DNA of 64,000 nt from Runella salmonicolor (GCF_024158025.1 NZ_JAMZEL010000001.1:248001-312000), one strand, 5' to 3'. Counted from the stretch's first letter, positions 19,093 through 28,754 are shown. Numbers and translations: made by a program. Notes: a model not told the origin generated them from the sequence alone.

Positions 19093-19728
19093 CTACAACG
19101 CGTACGCCTTTTGGCCTTTTTTCAACGGAATACATCCATCATAACGGCCCGGAATAGGCACATAGTCAAGGGCTTTGGTAGCTCCTTGCTCCGAAGTAAA
19201 GTAACCAAACAGTGTAAGCTCTTTGGCCAAACGCCAGAAAGGAGTGCCTTTGAGTTTTTTGGAATCTACTACCTCTTTGTCAACATTATCTCCCACTTTC
19301 ACCTGCTGAACATTGGCGTTTTTCATCAATTCAGTGGTTTCTTTTTCCACCTGTTTCAGAATCGCAACTTGCTCTGCCGAAGTAGTTTCCATGAATTTCT
19401 TACCGTGGGCTTTGGTGGCTTTAGCGTCCAAATCTGCTAATCCATCCAAAAAGTTTTGTTGTTCCTGCGCTTTGTAGCAGTCTTTCAACATCAGCTCAAT
19501 AAAAGGGCCCACCCCTGCATCTTTCGCCCCAGGGGTCGAAGTACGAGGAATGATATGTTCGGCTACTTCAGCAACCAATGCTTGCTGGGCAGGCGTAAAG
19601 CTAAAAGCAGCTCCTGCGGTTTGGGGCATGGCAGCTCCTTCACCAAAGGCCATTAAAGTAGGTGCCGAAAGAGTACCCCCCATCAAAAGGGCCACCCGCG
19701 ACAATGCTTCTCTGCGGTTCATGTTCAT
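19093..19728 (-). CDS. Gluconate 2-dehydrogenase subunit 3 family protein, Tat-exported
   Basis: 211 residues from ATG at 19728; a start two codons later (19722) is equally good, and the longer upstream reading lacks sense. The N-terminus MNMNRREALSRVALLMGG carries a twin-arginine signal. The rest (LVAEVAEHIIPRTSTPGAKDAGVGPFIE... FWRLAKELTLFGYFTSE) matches the PF13618 family, the small subunit needed for export and maturation of a GMC partner. It is first in an operon with the GMC oxidoreductase. Confidence 0.88.
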   Translation of the reverse strand: MNMNRREALSRVALLMGGTLSAPTLMAFGEGAAMPQTAGAAFSFTPAQQALVAEVAEHIIPRTSTPGAKDAGVGPFIELMLKDCYKAQEQQNFLDGLADLDAKATKAHGKKFMETTSAEQVAILKQVEKETTELMKNANVQQVKVGDNVDKEVVDSKKLKGTPFWRLAKELTLFGYFTSEQGATKALDYVPIPGRYDGCIPLKKGQKAYAL

Positions 19729-19955
19729 AGGATAGTTTATTTTCTTATTGGAAAGATGTAAAAATACATTAGAAGCGTTCAATTTTTACTTTTTGTAAAC
19801 GCTTTTTTTAGGCAAAGAATATTTTATTCAACGTAAAGTTTGACAAATTTTATCCATGTCCCTGATTCACTGACTAGTACGTAGTTTGTTATTAAGCATA
19901 GACAGTCATTTCTACGGCCATTTCAAAAGAGCCGCTTATTCATTAGTACATCCTA

Positions 19956-20408
19956 TCAAATACGGTCTAACAATCGACGGTGGTAGTTAATCTGCCCCAA
20001 ATGATAGCCCAAATGAACCGCCAAGTGAATTAAAAAATACTCGGTCGACATTTTTTCTTTAAAAACCACCAAAGGGTATTCGGCAGCATAATCCTCCTCG
20101 GTCAGGGTCGACAAGGCATTTTTAATGACTTCAATCGTTGAATCCAGCGCGGCAATCATTTTTTGGCGGGGTACGTCTTTATCACTGAACTCCAAAGGAC
20201 GATTTCTCACATAGCCCGTTTTGCCAATCTCGGCCCCAATGAAGGCATTCAAATTACCAATCAAATGCAAGGTCAGGTTTCCCGCCGAATTGGGAATTTG
20301 GGCTTCTGTTTTCCAGATAGTTTCTTCATTTTGATAAGCAAGAAGCTCTTCTTTCAGTTTGTTCAAATCCCGCTCAAAAAGCGCAATCAATGTTTGTGTA
20401 ATCATCAT
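19956..20408 (-). CDS. DinB-family protein
   Basis: 150 residues forming a likely four-helix bundle. His residues in LTLHLIGNLNAF and in the C-terminal helix (HLAVHLGYHLGQINYHRRLL) fit the metal site of DinB/YfiT-like putative metalloenzymes. The start, two consecutive ATG codons, lies one base after the stop of the amino-acid permease, so the pair is almost certainly an operon. Reaction unknown; thiol transferase activity is one known role in the superfamily. Confidence 0.8.
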   Translation of the reverse strand: MMITQTLIALFERDLNKLKEELLAYQNEETIWKTEAQIPNSAGNLTLHLIGNLNAFIGAEIGKTGYVRNRPLEFSDKDVPRQKMIAALDSTIEVIKNALSTLTEEDYAAEYPLVVFKEKMSTEYFLIHLAVHLGYHLGQINYHRRLLDRI

Positions 20409-20409
20409 A

Positions 20410-21735
20410 CTAATTTTTTGTATTCAATGCTCTTTTCCATTTAAAATATACGTAGGCGATTCCTCCCAATCCCAGAAAAAACAGCCCTGCCAGCGCCTGT
20501 TCAGGCTTTTCGATAAGCGTATTAACCACAACAAAAGCCGATAAAGCCATAAATATCAACGGCGTAATTGGGTAGGCAAGGGTGCTGTAATTTCGTTTTA
20601 GTTTGCGCTGCCTGAACTTAAAAATGGCCGCCGCGGTGAGGAAGAAAAAGAAAGTGTCTACAAACACCACATAAGTGATGAGATTGGAGAAGGTTTTCCA
20701 GAAAATCAACAATACAATTGTCCAGAAAGACTGAAAAATAATGGCCCAAAAAGGCGTTTGATAACGGGGATGAATCTCGGCAAACTGCTTAAAAAACAAC
20801 CCATCCTGCGCCATTGCAAAATAAATGCGCGGCGCAGTCAAGATATAAATGCCAATGGTTCCTAAGACCGACAACACAATCAAAAATGAAATAAATTTAG
20901 CGCCCAATCCCCAAACGGTAGAAATAGCTTCTGAAGCCACGCCCGTAGAAGCCGCAATCCGCTCAATGGGCAACAACTTTAAATAGGCAACATTTACGCT
21001 TAAATACGCTAAACATACGATACCAATTCCCATCAACATTGCGCGAGGCACGAGTCGATTGGCATCTTTGACTTCGGCCGCAATAAACGTTGCGTGTTGA
21101 TAGCCTCCGTACGAAAAAGAAACCCCAATCAGCGCCAATCCAAAGGAGGATACAAGGGGTAAATTTTGCGCATTGGAGGTCCACGTAAAATCTGTAATGT
21201 TTATGGCGTATGTTCCTGCCACAAAACCAATGATAACCACCACGGCGATACCCACCAATTTGGCTGATGTAAAAACAGAGGCAAACACGCCACCCCATTT
21301 TACGCCCAGCACATTCATAATGGTGAGGAGCGCAATCGTGAAAACAGCCACCGCGAGCTGCACATTTTCTGACATGGGAATCAGTTCATTCAGGTACGAA
21401 GTAAAAACCAACGTGAGCGCCGCCAATGAACCCGTATTGATCACCAACAACATGGACCAACTGTATAAAAACGCAGGAAGCTCGCCAAATGCTTCCTTTA
21501 AAAACACGTAAAAACCGCCTGCTTTTGGGAAAATAGAAGCAATTTCGGCAAAAGTAAGTGCACCACACAAAGCCACCACCCCTCCCGCTACCCATACTCC
21601 CAACATCCAGCCTGTGGTGGGCAAGTAGCCCGCGATTTCAGAAGGTGCCCGGAATATTCCCGAGCCAATGCTCGACCCTACCGCAATCATGGTCAGGCTG
21701 AAGAGCGTAATTTGTTTTTTAAGTTGGTGAGACAT
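20410..21735 (-). CDS. APC-family amino acid permease
   Basis: 441 residues with about 12 hydrophobic segments. The first helix has the APC signature (ITLFSLTMIAVGSSIGSGIF), and later segments (GGFYVFLKEAFGELPAFLYSW, FSYGGYQHATFIAAEVKD) match the LAT/serine-threonine exchanger branch. It imports or exchanges amino acids at the inner membrane; substrate not assignable. The last codon abuts the DinB-like gene, implying co-transcription. Confidence 0.88.
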   Translation of the reverse strand: MSHQLKKQITLFSLTMIAVGSSIGSGIFRAPSEIAGYLPTTGWMLGVWVAGGVVALCGALTFAEIASIFPKAGGFYVFLKEAFGELPAFLYSWSMLLVINTGSLAALTLVFTSYLNELIPMSENVQLAVAVFTIALLTIMNVLGVKWGGVFASVFTSAKLVGIAVVVIIGFVAGTYAINITDFTWTSNAQNLPLVSSFGLALIGVSFSYGGYQHATFIAAEVKDANRLVPRAMLMGIGIVCLAYLSVNVAYLKLLPIERIAASTGVASEAISTVWGLGAKFISFLIVLSVLGTIGIYILTAPRIYFAMAQDGLFFKQFAEIHPRYQTPFWAIIFQSFWTIVLLIFWKTFSNLITYVVFVDTFFFFLTAAAIFKFRQRKLKRNYSTLAYPITPLIFMALSAFVVVNTLIEKPEQALAGLFFLGLGGIAYVYFKWKRALNTKN

Positions 21736-21783
21736 GGATTAAAAACTAAAGGTTGGGCAGTTACAAAATTGAGTTATCTCATC

Positions 21784-22488
21784 TTAAAGCAATCCTTCGT
21801 CGGCAAAACTCAGGTAACCGCCATCCGTAAAGATAATATGGTCTAAAACAGGGATTTCGAGCAGCTTACCCGCCGCCGTAAGGCGACGTGTAAGGTCTTT
21901 GTCGGCCTCACTAGGTTTGAGATTGCCCGAGGGATGATTGTGTGCCAAAATAATGGCACTGGCCAAATGTTCAACGGCCACTTTAAATATCATTTTCGGG
22001 TCGGCTACCGTACCCGAAACCCCTCCTTGGCTGATTTGAACGGGACGAATGACCTCATTGGCCCGATTGAGCAACAACAACCAAAACTCTTCGTGAGGTA
22101 AATCCAATAAATAAGGCCGAATTTGTTCGTACCCGTCTTTTGAACACGTAATGCGTGGTTTTCGCACAATTTCACTTTCTTTACGACGTCTTCCTAGTTC
22201 CAATGCAGCAATAATCGTAATGGCTTTTGCTTCGCCGATACCCTTGATTTTCATTAAATCTTTGGTGGTCAACTTGGCCAATTCGTTCAGATTATTAGAG
22301 GCTTTTTGGAGAATTACCTTTGCCAAATCTACCGCCGATAGTTCAACGGTACCTGAGCCAATCAAAATAGCAATCAATTCGGCATCTGTCAGCGCGGCTT
22401 TTCCTTTCAAAAGCAATTTTTCACGGGGACGGTCTTCCTCCGCCCAACTCAGTATTTTTCGTGATGAAGTGTAGTCGTTTTCAGTCAT
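21784..22488 (-). CDS. radC: RadC-family JAB/MPN domain protein
   Basis: 234 residues from ATG at 22488; an earlier in-frame start would add 22 residues overlapping the divergent promoter. A helix-hairpin-helix segment (about 72-100, LMKIKGIGEAKAITIIAALELGRR) precedes the JAMM metal motif HNHPSG (H183, H185, D196). Length and layout are normal for RadC. Its function in DNA metabolism is still unsettled in the literature. It is transcribed divergently from the glycosyltransferase, only 64 bp apart. Confidence 0.93.
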   Translation of the reverse strand: MTENDYTSSRKILSWAEEDRPREKLLLKGKAALTDAELIAILIGSGTVELSAVDLAKVILQKASNNLNELAKLTTKDLMKIKGIGEAKAITIIAALELGRRRKESEIVRKPRITCSKDGYEQIRPYLLDLPHEEFWLLLLNRANEVIRPVQISQGGVSGTVADPKMIFKVAVEHLASAIILAHNHPSGNLKPSEADKDLTRRLTAAGKLLEIPVLDHIIFTDGGYLSFADEGLL

Positions 22489-22552
22489 GAAGAGGTCATA
22501 GGTGGTCGTTCGTGGTAAAAATACTAACTTGCCAGTGAAATCAAAGCGAGTC

Positions 22553-23563
22553 ATGCGTAAATACAGTATTATTATCCCCGTTTATAATCGGCCCGACGAA
22601 CTGACCGAGTTGTTGACGTGTCTGGTAAAACAAACTTTTACCCATTTCGAAGTCATCATTATTGAAGATGGTTCACGAATCAAATGTGAGGAGGTTGTCC
22701 AAACCTTTAGTCAACAACTGGAAATTCACTACTTCTACAAGGAAAATGGCGGCCAAGGCTTTGCCCGAAACTACGGATTTGAACGGGCAAAAGGCGATTA
22801 CTTTGTTATCCTTGACTCCGATGCACTAATAGAGCCCAATTATCTGAGCATTGTTGACCACCGATTGAATACTGATTACGTAGATTTATACGGCGGTCCC
22901 GACACCGACCATCCAAGTTTCACTTCTATTCAGAAAGCCATCAGTTATTCGATGACTTCCCTATTTACAACGGGCGGTATTAGGGGTAAAAAAAGTAATT
23001 TAGGCGGCACTTTCCACCCTCGTAGTTTTAATATGGGCATTTCTCGCAAAGTGTGGGAACGTACGGGCGGATTCCAAATCAGCCGAATGGGCGAAGATAT
23101 TATTTTTAGCATCACCGCCCTCCGAATGGGTTTCAAGTCAGCTCTGATTCCAGAAGCATTCATTTATCACAAACGGCGCACTGGGTTTGGGGCCTTCTTT
23201 CGGCAGCTACGCTTCTTTGGACGTGCGCGAATCAATATAGCCCGCTTTTATCCAGATGAACTCAAATTAGTTCACACCTTTCCTTTTCTGTTTACTCTTG
23301 GTTGCCTCAGTATTCCCTTATTGTGGTTGATTCATCCGTGGTTATTTCAGGCAGGAATTACCTTTTTAGCAATTTATATCATTCTGCTGTTTATCGACGC
23401 CACTCGACAATCAAAAAGTCTGGAAGTAGGATTTTTGAGCATTATTGCAGCATTTGTACAGCTCTTTGGTTATGGATTCGGCTTTGCGCAGGAAGGGGTA
23501 AAACGCTTACTTGAAGCCAAAACCCACCGCGAAACAGGCGCTACGGTTGAGTATCCTTCCTGA
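22553..23563 (+). CDS. Family 2 glycosyltransferase with C-terminal membrane segments
   Basis: 336 residues from ATG at 22553 (MRKYSIIIPVYNRPDEL); a start 51 bp upstream adds residues outside the fold. GT-A motifs: IIIPVYNRP, the metal-binding ILDSDALIEPNYL, and GEDIIFSITALRMG. Two to three hydrophobic segments (about 245-290) anchor it in the inner membrane. It probably adds a sugar to a cell-surface polysaccharide or lipid; donor and acceptor unknown. Confidence 0.88.
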   Translation: MRKYSIIIPVYNRPDELTELLTCLVKQTFTHFEVIIIEDGSRIKCEEVVQTFSQQLEIHYFYKENGGQGFARNYGFERAKGDYFVILDSDALIEPNYLSIVDHRLNTDYVDLYGGPDTDHPSFTSIQKAISYSMTSLFTTGGIRGKKSNLGGTFHPRSFNMGISRKVWERTGGFQISRMGEDIIFSITALRMGFKSALIPEAFIYHKRRTGFGAFFRQLRFFGRARINIARFYPDELKLVHTFPFLFTLGCLSIPLLWLIHPWLFQAGITFLAIYIILLFIDATRQSKSLEVGFLSIIAAFVQLFGYGFGFAQEGVKRLLEAKTHRETGATVEYPS

Positions 23564-23571
23564 AAAAGCAT

Positions 23572-23602
23572 AAAAAAAGCGGCCATGGTGACCGCTTTTT
23601 TT
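23572..23602. terminator. Bidirectional terminator between glycosyltransferase and gldN
   Basis: AAAAAAAGCGG (23572-23582) pairs with CCGCTTTTTTT (23592-23602) around a 9-nt loop, 8 bp after the glycosyltransferase stop and 21 bp from the gldN stop. It has a U-tract on both strands. Confidence 0.85.
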
Positions 23603-23623
23603 ATGATACCATAATGGTAATCA

Positions 23624-24703
23624 TTAATATTCCCACAAACCGTGCTCTAACTCCATCAACTCATTTTCAAGTTGAATAGATTTCCAGAGTGCTTCTTTTT
23701 CACCACCATAAATGGTAATGAGGTCTTGGTCTTTGGGGTTGGAAGTTTTGATAATACGACCACTGAACAGACGAAGATCAAACGCATCCGCTAAGTTTTT
23801 GTGCTGAGCAGTATTGTATTCGTTGAACCAGATAAATTTCTTTGGATCGCTACGGAACAGCTTGTCCAAGTCTTTGTATCTAAAAGTAGCAATCGGCTTT
23901 TCAATTCCTCCAGGATTCAATTCAGATGGTAATACAATCGTAATGGTTTGAATATCGTAAATCAAACGTGAACGCTTGCGGTCAAAAATCCAATCTTCTT
24001 TCATTTCTAGGATTGGAATATCCTTAGGAAAAAATTGGTTCTCTTCCATTTTTTGCGCTTCAGCCGCAGCAATTGCGGCGGCTTCTTCCGCCATTTTGCG
24101 TTTGATTTCGGTTGAATCTACTTGAGGCTTTACAGGTACTTTGGCAACTTGCCCCTTTTTACCTTTGGTAGTCGTCTTCTTTTTTGGTGCTGGCGTGCCC
24201 CAACCATCGTCTACGGGTTGTGTTTCTTTTTTGGGCGCAGGAGCTCCCCAACCATCATCTGCCTTGGCAGGCGCTTTAGGGTCTTTCTTTGCAGCATCTC
24301 CCCAAACATCCCCACCTTGAGCGGCATTGTCAGTACCAAAACCGGCTTTTATTTCATCTTCGGTCAATGTCTGCCCTTGATTTGGCATTTGAAGCGCCTT
24401 GCTGAAATCCGTACTGGTCATTTTTTTGGTCATATCGGCATCTACATACGCCTCCAAAAGACCCGCCTTTACAGCGTCCATGATGTACTTTGTGATTTCA
24501 TTGCCTACTGAAAACATAGGTTGATTTTGCTTTTCCCGCAAATCCAACCGGCGCCACAGTGTGCGCTTCATCATAACATCAGCATCGTTAATCTCGCGCA
24601 CTGACAGCGGATTGACACCCTTCGTGTCTTTCTCTTGGGCTTGAGTGCTCATGCTCAATGCTACCAAGGCCGCACTACCTAATAGGCTACTCCATCTTTT
24701 CAT
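23624..24703 (-). CDS. gldN: Gliding motility / T9SS protein GldN (PorN)
   Basis: 359 residues, signal peptide with cleavage near SMSTQAQEK. The family-typical start (VREINDADVMMKRTLWRRLDLREKQNQPMF) and C-terminal half (WIFDRKRSRLIYDIQTITIVLPSELNPGGIEKPIATFRYKDLDKLF) are intact. Between them lies a low-complexity insert with repeated DDGWG-APK motifs (about 125-185). GldN works with GldK as a periplasmic ring on the outer-membrane side of the T9SS. It is last in the porP/sprF-gldKLMN operon, 79 bp after gldM. Confidence 0.93.
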   Translation of the reverse strand: MKRWSSLLGSAALVALSMSTQAQEKDTKGVNPLSVREINDADVMMKRTLWRRLDLREKQNQPMFSVGNEITKYIMDAVKAGLLEAYVDADMTKKMTSTDFSKALQMPNQGQTLTEDEIKAGFGTDNAAQGGDVWGDAAKKDPKAPAKADDGWGAPAPKKETQPVDDGWGTPAPKKKTTTKGKKGQVAKVPVKPQVDSTEIKRKMAEEAAAIAAAEAQKMEENQFFPKDIPILEMKEDWIFDRKRSRLIYDIQTITIVLPSELNPGGIEKPIATFRYKDLDKLFRSDPKKFIWFNEYNTAQHKNLADAFDLRLFSGRIIKTSNPKDQDLITIYGGEKEALWKSIQLENELMELEHGLWEY

Positions 24704-24782
24704 TTTCTTTGAGCGTTATTTTGATTACTTTATTACTAACGAAATCTATTTCTTGTTAGTACAAAATCGAAAATCAGTATTG

Positions 24783-26378
24783 TTAATTCAACGGAACAGT
24801 CCGCGATTCAGTACCTATCCCTGCATCCTGAACGTCTCCTTTAAAGTTACGACGCTGTACGCCTGACACTTCAATCACAAGACGATCTCCCGGCGCTGCT
24901 TGAGCTGCCAAAGCATTGATTGAACCACTTGGCCCCGAAATAACAACTGGCTGTCCTTTAGGGCGAGCGCCACTTGCTAAACGAACGGTAATTTGACCCA
25001 CGCGGAAATTTGCATCTTCGGGCGAATAATTGATTAAACTCTCATCCGCAATCGCTTTTACAGAAATATTCCGTGCCATACTGGCCGAAATAGGGCGTTT
25101 ATCGTCCACCAATGCGCCATTGATATAATATTCCAAACGAGGCCGAGGAACGCGGTTTACGCGGAAGCCTTCGGTACCAATCAAGTTTCCTTGGTTCGAA
25201 ATATTCAATTTAACATTTCTATTGTTTGGAATAATAATTACTTTCCCTTTGCCATTGTTGATAACTTCGGCTCCATCAGCCGTAAAAGCCGGATTCCATA
25301 AAGGTCCTAAGCCTGGGCTTTGAATACTCAACACGTTCTTACAACCCAAAAACAAAGGCGGCATCGAAGCTGATTCAATATTATAGGTTGGCTTAGCAAC
25401 TTTATAATCATATTTCATCGAAATCGTAGTATCACGACCGCTCGGCGTAGGGAATGAAATAACTCCCGACAGGGTTTTGGCGGCCAAACCATCTTTGTCA
25501 TACGAACCACCTTGAGCCGTAAATTCAATGATTCCCTTTCCATCCTGTACCCTCAATGGTGCTCCACCTAAACTCATTCGTGGCGTAAGTGAACTCGAAG
25601 AAGCCGCAATAAACATCTCTCCTTTGAACTTAGTACCCGCCACAACTACGTTAGACTCGGCGCTAATCATTGCCAGAATTTTATCAAACTTAATGTCTTT
25701 CGCACCTACTTTAGCCGCCAAAGCATCAAGGACTTCCGCTTCTAAACGACGAATTTCCGATTGTTTTTGACTCAATACCGCCAATGCCGCAGGAACGGGT
25801 GTTTGCGCAAAATTCAATTCTGCAAAGTCTTTGGTACGTTGATCTTTGTCACGCTTGGCGAGAGGGTCTTCTTTACCATCGAGCGCTAAGGGAGCAAAGC
25901 TAGTTCCTGAGATTTTATTCATTTGCTCTACGAAACCGTTAAGCTTGTTTTTCAGCTCATACGCTTTACCGTTCTTTGAAGGTCCAATCATGTAAATAGC
26001 TACCTTATCCTCTTCGTTCGGGTTTTTAACTTTTCCTGTTTCAGGGTCAATTCCTCCACCAGCCTCGGTTGCTATTTGACTTTTTATGGCATCAATCTCA
26101 CTAATCATCCCACTTGCTATCTTGCGCACATCTTCAGCTTGCTTGACAATCGCCACTTCAAAAGCTCTATTTCCAGACTTTTCGACTTTATCTCTGATAT
26201 TTTCAACAGTTCTTGCGTTGATTTTGTTAGCGGCGTTTGACGCAACCTCCATACTGTTGTTCAACAATTGGAATTTTTCCAACAATGCCGAACTTACTTG
26301 CAAAGCCAGCATGGCCGTCAAAACCAGATACATCATCCCAATCATCTTCTGACGGGGTGTCTCTTTTGCTCCTGCCAT
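24783..26378 (-). CDS. gldM: Gliding motility / T9SS motor protein GldM (PorM)
   Basis: 531 residues beginning MAGAKETPRQKMIGMMYLVLTAMLALQVSSALLEKF, the single transmembrane helix typical of GldM, then a long helical and Ig-like periplasmic part with the family phrases VVVAGTKFKGEMFIAASSS and PPLFLGCKNVLSIQSPGLG. With GldL it forms the proton-driven rotary motor of T9SS and gliding. Its 94-bp distance from gldL and 79-bp distance to gldN fit one operon. Confidence 0.95.
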   Translation of the reverse strand: MAGAKETPRQKMIGMMYLVLTAMLALQVSSALLEKFQLLNNSMEVASNAANKINARTVENIRDKVEKSGNRAFEVAIVKQAEDVRKIASGMISEIDAIKSQIATEAGGGIDPETGKVKNPNEEDKVAIYMIGPSKNGKAYELKNKLNGFVEQMNKISGTSFAPLALDGKEDPLAKRDKDQRTKDFAELNFAQTPVPAALAVLSQKQSEIRRLEAEVLDALAAKVGAKDIKFDKILAMISAESNVVVAGTKFKGEMFIAASSSSLTPRMSLGGAPLRVQDGKGIIEFTAQGGSYDKDGLAAKTLSGVISFPTPSGRDTTISMKYDYKVAKPTYNIESASMPPLFLGCKNVLSIQSPGLGPLWNPAFTADGAEVINNGKGKVIIIPNNRNVKLNISNQGNLIGTEGFRVNRVPRPRLEYYINGALVDDKRPISASMARNISVKAIADESLINYSPEDANFRVGQITVRLASGARPKGQPVVISGPSGSINALAAQAAPGDRLVIEVSGVQRRNFKGDVQDAGIGTESRTVPLN

Positions 26379-26472
26379 TTTTAAATAGTTGAATTTTAGC
26401 TTACTTTAATTGATTTTAACGAGGGTGACAGTTGTATTTAAGGGTTCAGAATTTTAATTCTGAACCATCAAA

Positions 26473-27276
26473 TTATCCTCGCATTGCGGTTAGCATATTA
26501 CCGTACACATTGTTCAGGGCCGTGATATTGGTTGTCAATTTTGACATTTCAGCCTTAAACTGCTGCGATTCTTTGGTTGCATCCGCCATATTAGCCATCG
26601 CATTTGTCAAGTTACCATAAAATGCATTCATGGCCTTGAGGTGCTTGGTTGTATCTTGCAATTCCAATTCATACACGGCATTAAGCGCGCCCATGTTTTT
26701 GGTAATGTTTTGGAATTGCTCACGATATTGTTGGGCATCTTTGGTTGCATCTGCCATAGAAGACATCGCATTGATTGCCACGCCGTAAGACTTATTCATA
26801 TCATTGATTGATGCCGATGCAGTTTTTACGTTTTTAGCGTAATCGTTGGTCGCAATGGTTGCGTCGGTCAAATCTCCGATTTTGGATACTGTATCTGTCA
26901 GGTTTTTAAATCCTTTACCAAGATTATTGAAAATATCTGGTGATATGTTGGCTTCGGCTAACATTTTATCCATGTTGGCAGTCAAACCAACACCTTTTTT
27001 CTCTTCTTTACGCGAAGGCACTGGCGCCGCATCGTCCGCTAATTCAGGGTATACTTTTTCCCACGCGTATTCTTCAGAAGCAGGGTATAAAAAGCTTTGT
27101 ACTGCGTACAAAACGAAAATGAAAGCTTCGGTCAAAAGACCAACTGTCAAAATCTCACCGCCACCTTCGATGTGGGTAATTTTTGCCCAAGCACCGATGA
27201 TTACAACGGCTGCTCCGAGCGCATAAGCAGTAGGGACTATTTTACTCCAGAAAACACCTTGTTTTTGTGCTGCCAT
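26473..27276 (-). CDS. gldL: Gliding motility / T9SS motor protein GldL (PorL)
   Basis: 267 residues. Two N-terminal membrane helices (about 11-31, IVPTAYALGAAVVIIGAWAKI; about 40-60, ILTVGLLTEAFIFVLYAVQSF, with the conserved Glu of the motor) are followed by a cytoplasmic helical part that contains internal repeats (NAMSSMADATKDAQQYREQFQNIT / NAMANMADATKESQQFKAEMSKLT). GldL pairs with GldM to convert proton motive force into motion. A strong terminator-like hairpin lies between gldK and this gene. Confidence 0.95.
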   Translation of the reverse strand: MAAQKQGVFWSKIVPTAYALGAAVVIIGAWAKITHIEGGGEILTVGLLTEAFIFVLYAVQSFLYPASEEYAWEKVYPELADDAAPVPSRKEEKKGVGLTANMDKMLAEANISPDIFNNLGKGFKNLTDTVSKIGDLTDATIATNDYAKNVKTASASINDMNKSYGVAINAMSSMADATKDAQQYREQFQNITKNMGALNAVYELELQDTTKHLKAMNAFYGNLTNAMANMADATKESQQFKAEMSKLTTNITALNNVYGNMLTAMRG

Positions 27277-27327
27277 AACAGAATTAAAATATTGGTTTAA
27301 TAGAATCGGTTACAATAAATAAAGGTC

Positions 27328-27360
27328 GTAAAAAAGAAGGGTGCCGCCGGGCAGCACCCT
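27328..27360 (-). terminator. Terminator-like hairpin between gldK and gldL
   Basis: On the minus strand AGGGTGCTGCC pairs with GGCGGCACCCT (27338-27360, one G-U pair) and is followed by TCTTTTTT. It lies between the gldK stop (27385) and gldL start (27276). It may reduce read-through and so set the ratio of GldK to the motor proteins. Confidence 0.7.
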
Positions 27361-27384
27361 ATATTTTAAGGTAATAAAGTCGAA

Positions 27385-28494
27385 TTATCTTTTACGTCCA
27401 CGGGTAGTAGCTGCACGACCAGCAAGGTTTTCAACTACGCAACGGAAACCAATGAACGAGCGTTTATTGTCTTCATATTCCCAACCGCGTGTTCCTGTTT
27501 CGAGGAAGTAAGCAACATCTTTCCATGATCCGCCCCGCACTATCTTACGTGGTTCGTCAGGGTTGTCATTCATTGGGTTCATATCCCAGTTTACAATCGT
27601 AGCATTATCGGCATAAGCATCCAACGTCCATTCCGCTACGTTACCTGCCATATTATACAATCCGTAATCATTGGCATTGTAGGCATTTGCAGGGGCAGTA
27701 TAAGGATATCCGTCGGCGTCATAATTACCACGCTGTGGTTTAAAGTTTGCTAAGAAGCATCCTTTTCCATTGGCTACGTAAGGGTTACCCCAAGGATATT
27801 TGGCAGAGGCACGTCCACCGCGAGCAGCCCATTCCCATTCGGCTTCGGTAGGCAGGCGGAATTTTGGAGAACGATATTTACCTTCTTTTGCTCGGTAATC
27901 GTTGTACAGATTAGAGCGCCATTCTGAGAAATAGCGAGCGGCTTTCCAGCTTACTCCAACGACTGGATAGGTATCAAAGGCGGGATGTGAATAGTAATAT
28001 TCAAGCATCGGGTCACCGTTGTGATACGTAAAATCTTTTTTCCAAACCGTAGTATCGGGATGGTACTTTGAGATAATTTCTTCTTCTCCCAGTACTGACA
28101 GTGAGTCAGTCATCAGAGATGCCACAAATTGACGATACTCGTGGTTTGTTACTTCAGTATCATCCATGTAAAACGAAGTAATGGTTACTCGGCGGTTAAA
28201 ATTGACCTGCGTAGCGGCAACATCTTCGTCAGCCTGCCCCATCATAAAAGAACCCGATGGGATAAGCACCATTCCGAATGGAGTATCCTGCTTATAGTCT
28301 TTACGACCCGTTGCAATTACTTCTCCGTTCCGAACGCCGATTTCCTGTTTGGCTCCTTTTTTGCCCCCTTTTCCTCCTTTGCTGTTTTTTCCGCCAAATT
28401 TATCTTTGACAAATCCACAACTTTGCAGCATCATCGCTACCATCAAAATCCATGCTCCTTTGGTGGCGCAGCCGAAAAATACCCTCTTGCTCAT
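27385..28494 (-). CDS. gldK: Gliding motility / T9SS lipoprotein GldK (PorK)
   Basis: 369 residues from ATG at 28494; a start at 28515 would add seven residues and is also possible. Signal peptide with lipobox MMLQSC (Cys26). The rest is an FGE-sulfatase-type fold: FGMVLIPSGSFMMGQ, DDTEVTNHEYRQFV, RLPTEAEWEWAARGG, AGNVAEW, GGSWKD, FIGFRCV. GldK is an outer-membrane-associated lipoprotein that forms the periplasmic T9SS ring with GldN. A glycine/lysine-rich stretch follows the lipobox. Confidence 0.95.
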   Translation of the reverse strand: MSKRVFFGCATKGAWILMVAMMLQSCGFVKDKFGGKNSKGGKGGKKGAKQEIGVRNGEVIATGRKDYKQDTPFGMVLIPSGSFMMGQADEDVAATQVNFNRRVTITSFYMDDTEVTNHEYRQFVASLMTDSLSVLGEEEIISKYHPDTTVWKKDFTYHNGDPMLEYYYSHPAFDTYPVVGVSWKAARYFSEWRSNLYNDYRAKEGKYRSPKFRLPTEAEWEWAARGGRASAKYPWGNPYVANGKGCFLANFKPQRGNYDADGYPYTAPANAYNANDYGLYNMAGNVAEWTLDAYADNATIVNWDMNPMNDNPDEPRKIVRGGSWKDVAYFLETGTRGWEYEDNKRSFIGFRCVVENLAGRAATTRGRKR

Positions 28495-28625
28495 GGTTAT
28501 TCCCGTTAGTTTCAAAATTCAGTATAGAAACGAAGTTCTATGTGTTTATTGTGTGTTTTTTTTAAAATTCTCTTTTACTGCTACAAAGAAGGGCTTTATT
28601 TATTTTAAAATTCCCCACAAGCCCC

Positions 28626-28664
28626 CAAAATTACTAAAAAACCATTAATTTTTTATCAAACGGT
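28626..28664 (-). promoter_or_regulatory. Candidate promoter of gldK
   Basis: On the minus strand TTTG (28660-28657) and TAATTTTG (28633-28626) fit the Bacteroidota -33 TTTG and -7 TAnnTTTG elements, though the 23-nt spacing is slightly long. The -33 region includes ACCGTTTGATAA, shared with the elements upstream of the CotH genes. Confidence 0.3.
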
Positions 28665-28754
28665 ACAACGGTCTTCCAACAATAATATTGCCAAAGATTG
28701 AATTCGGCAAAAAAATAATATTCTATTTAATAATACGCCCAATTATTCCCTGTA

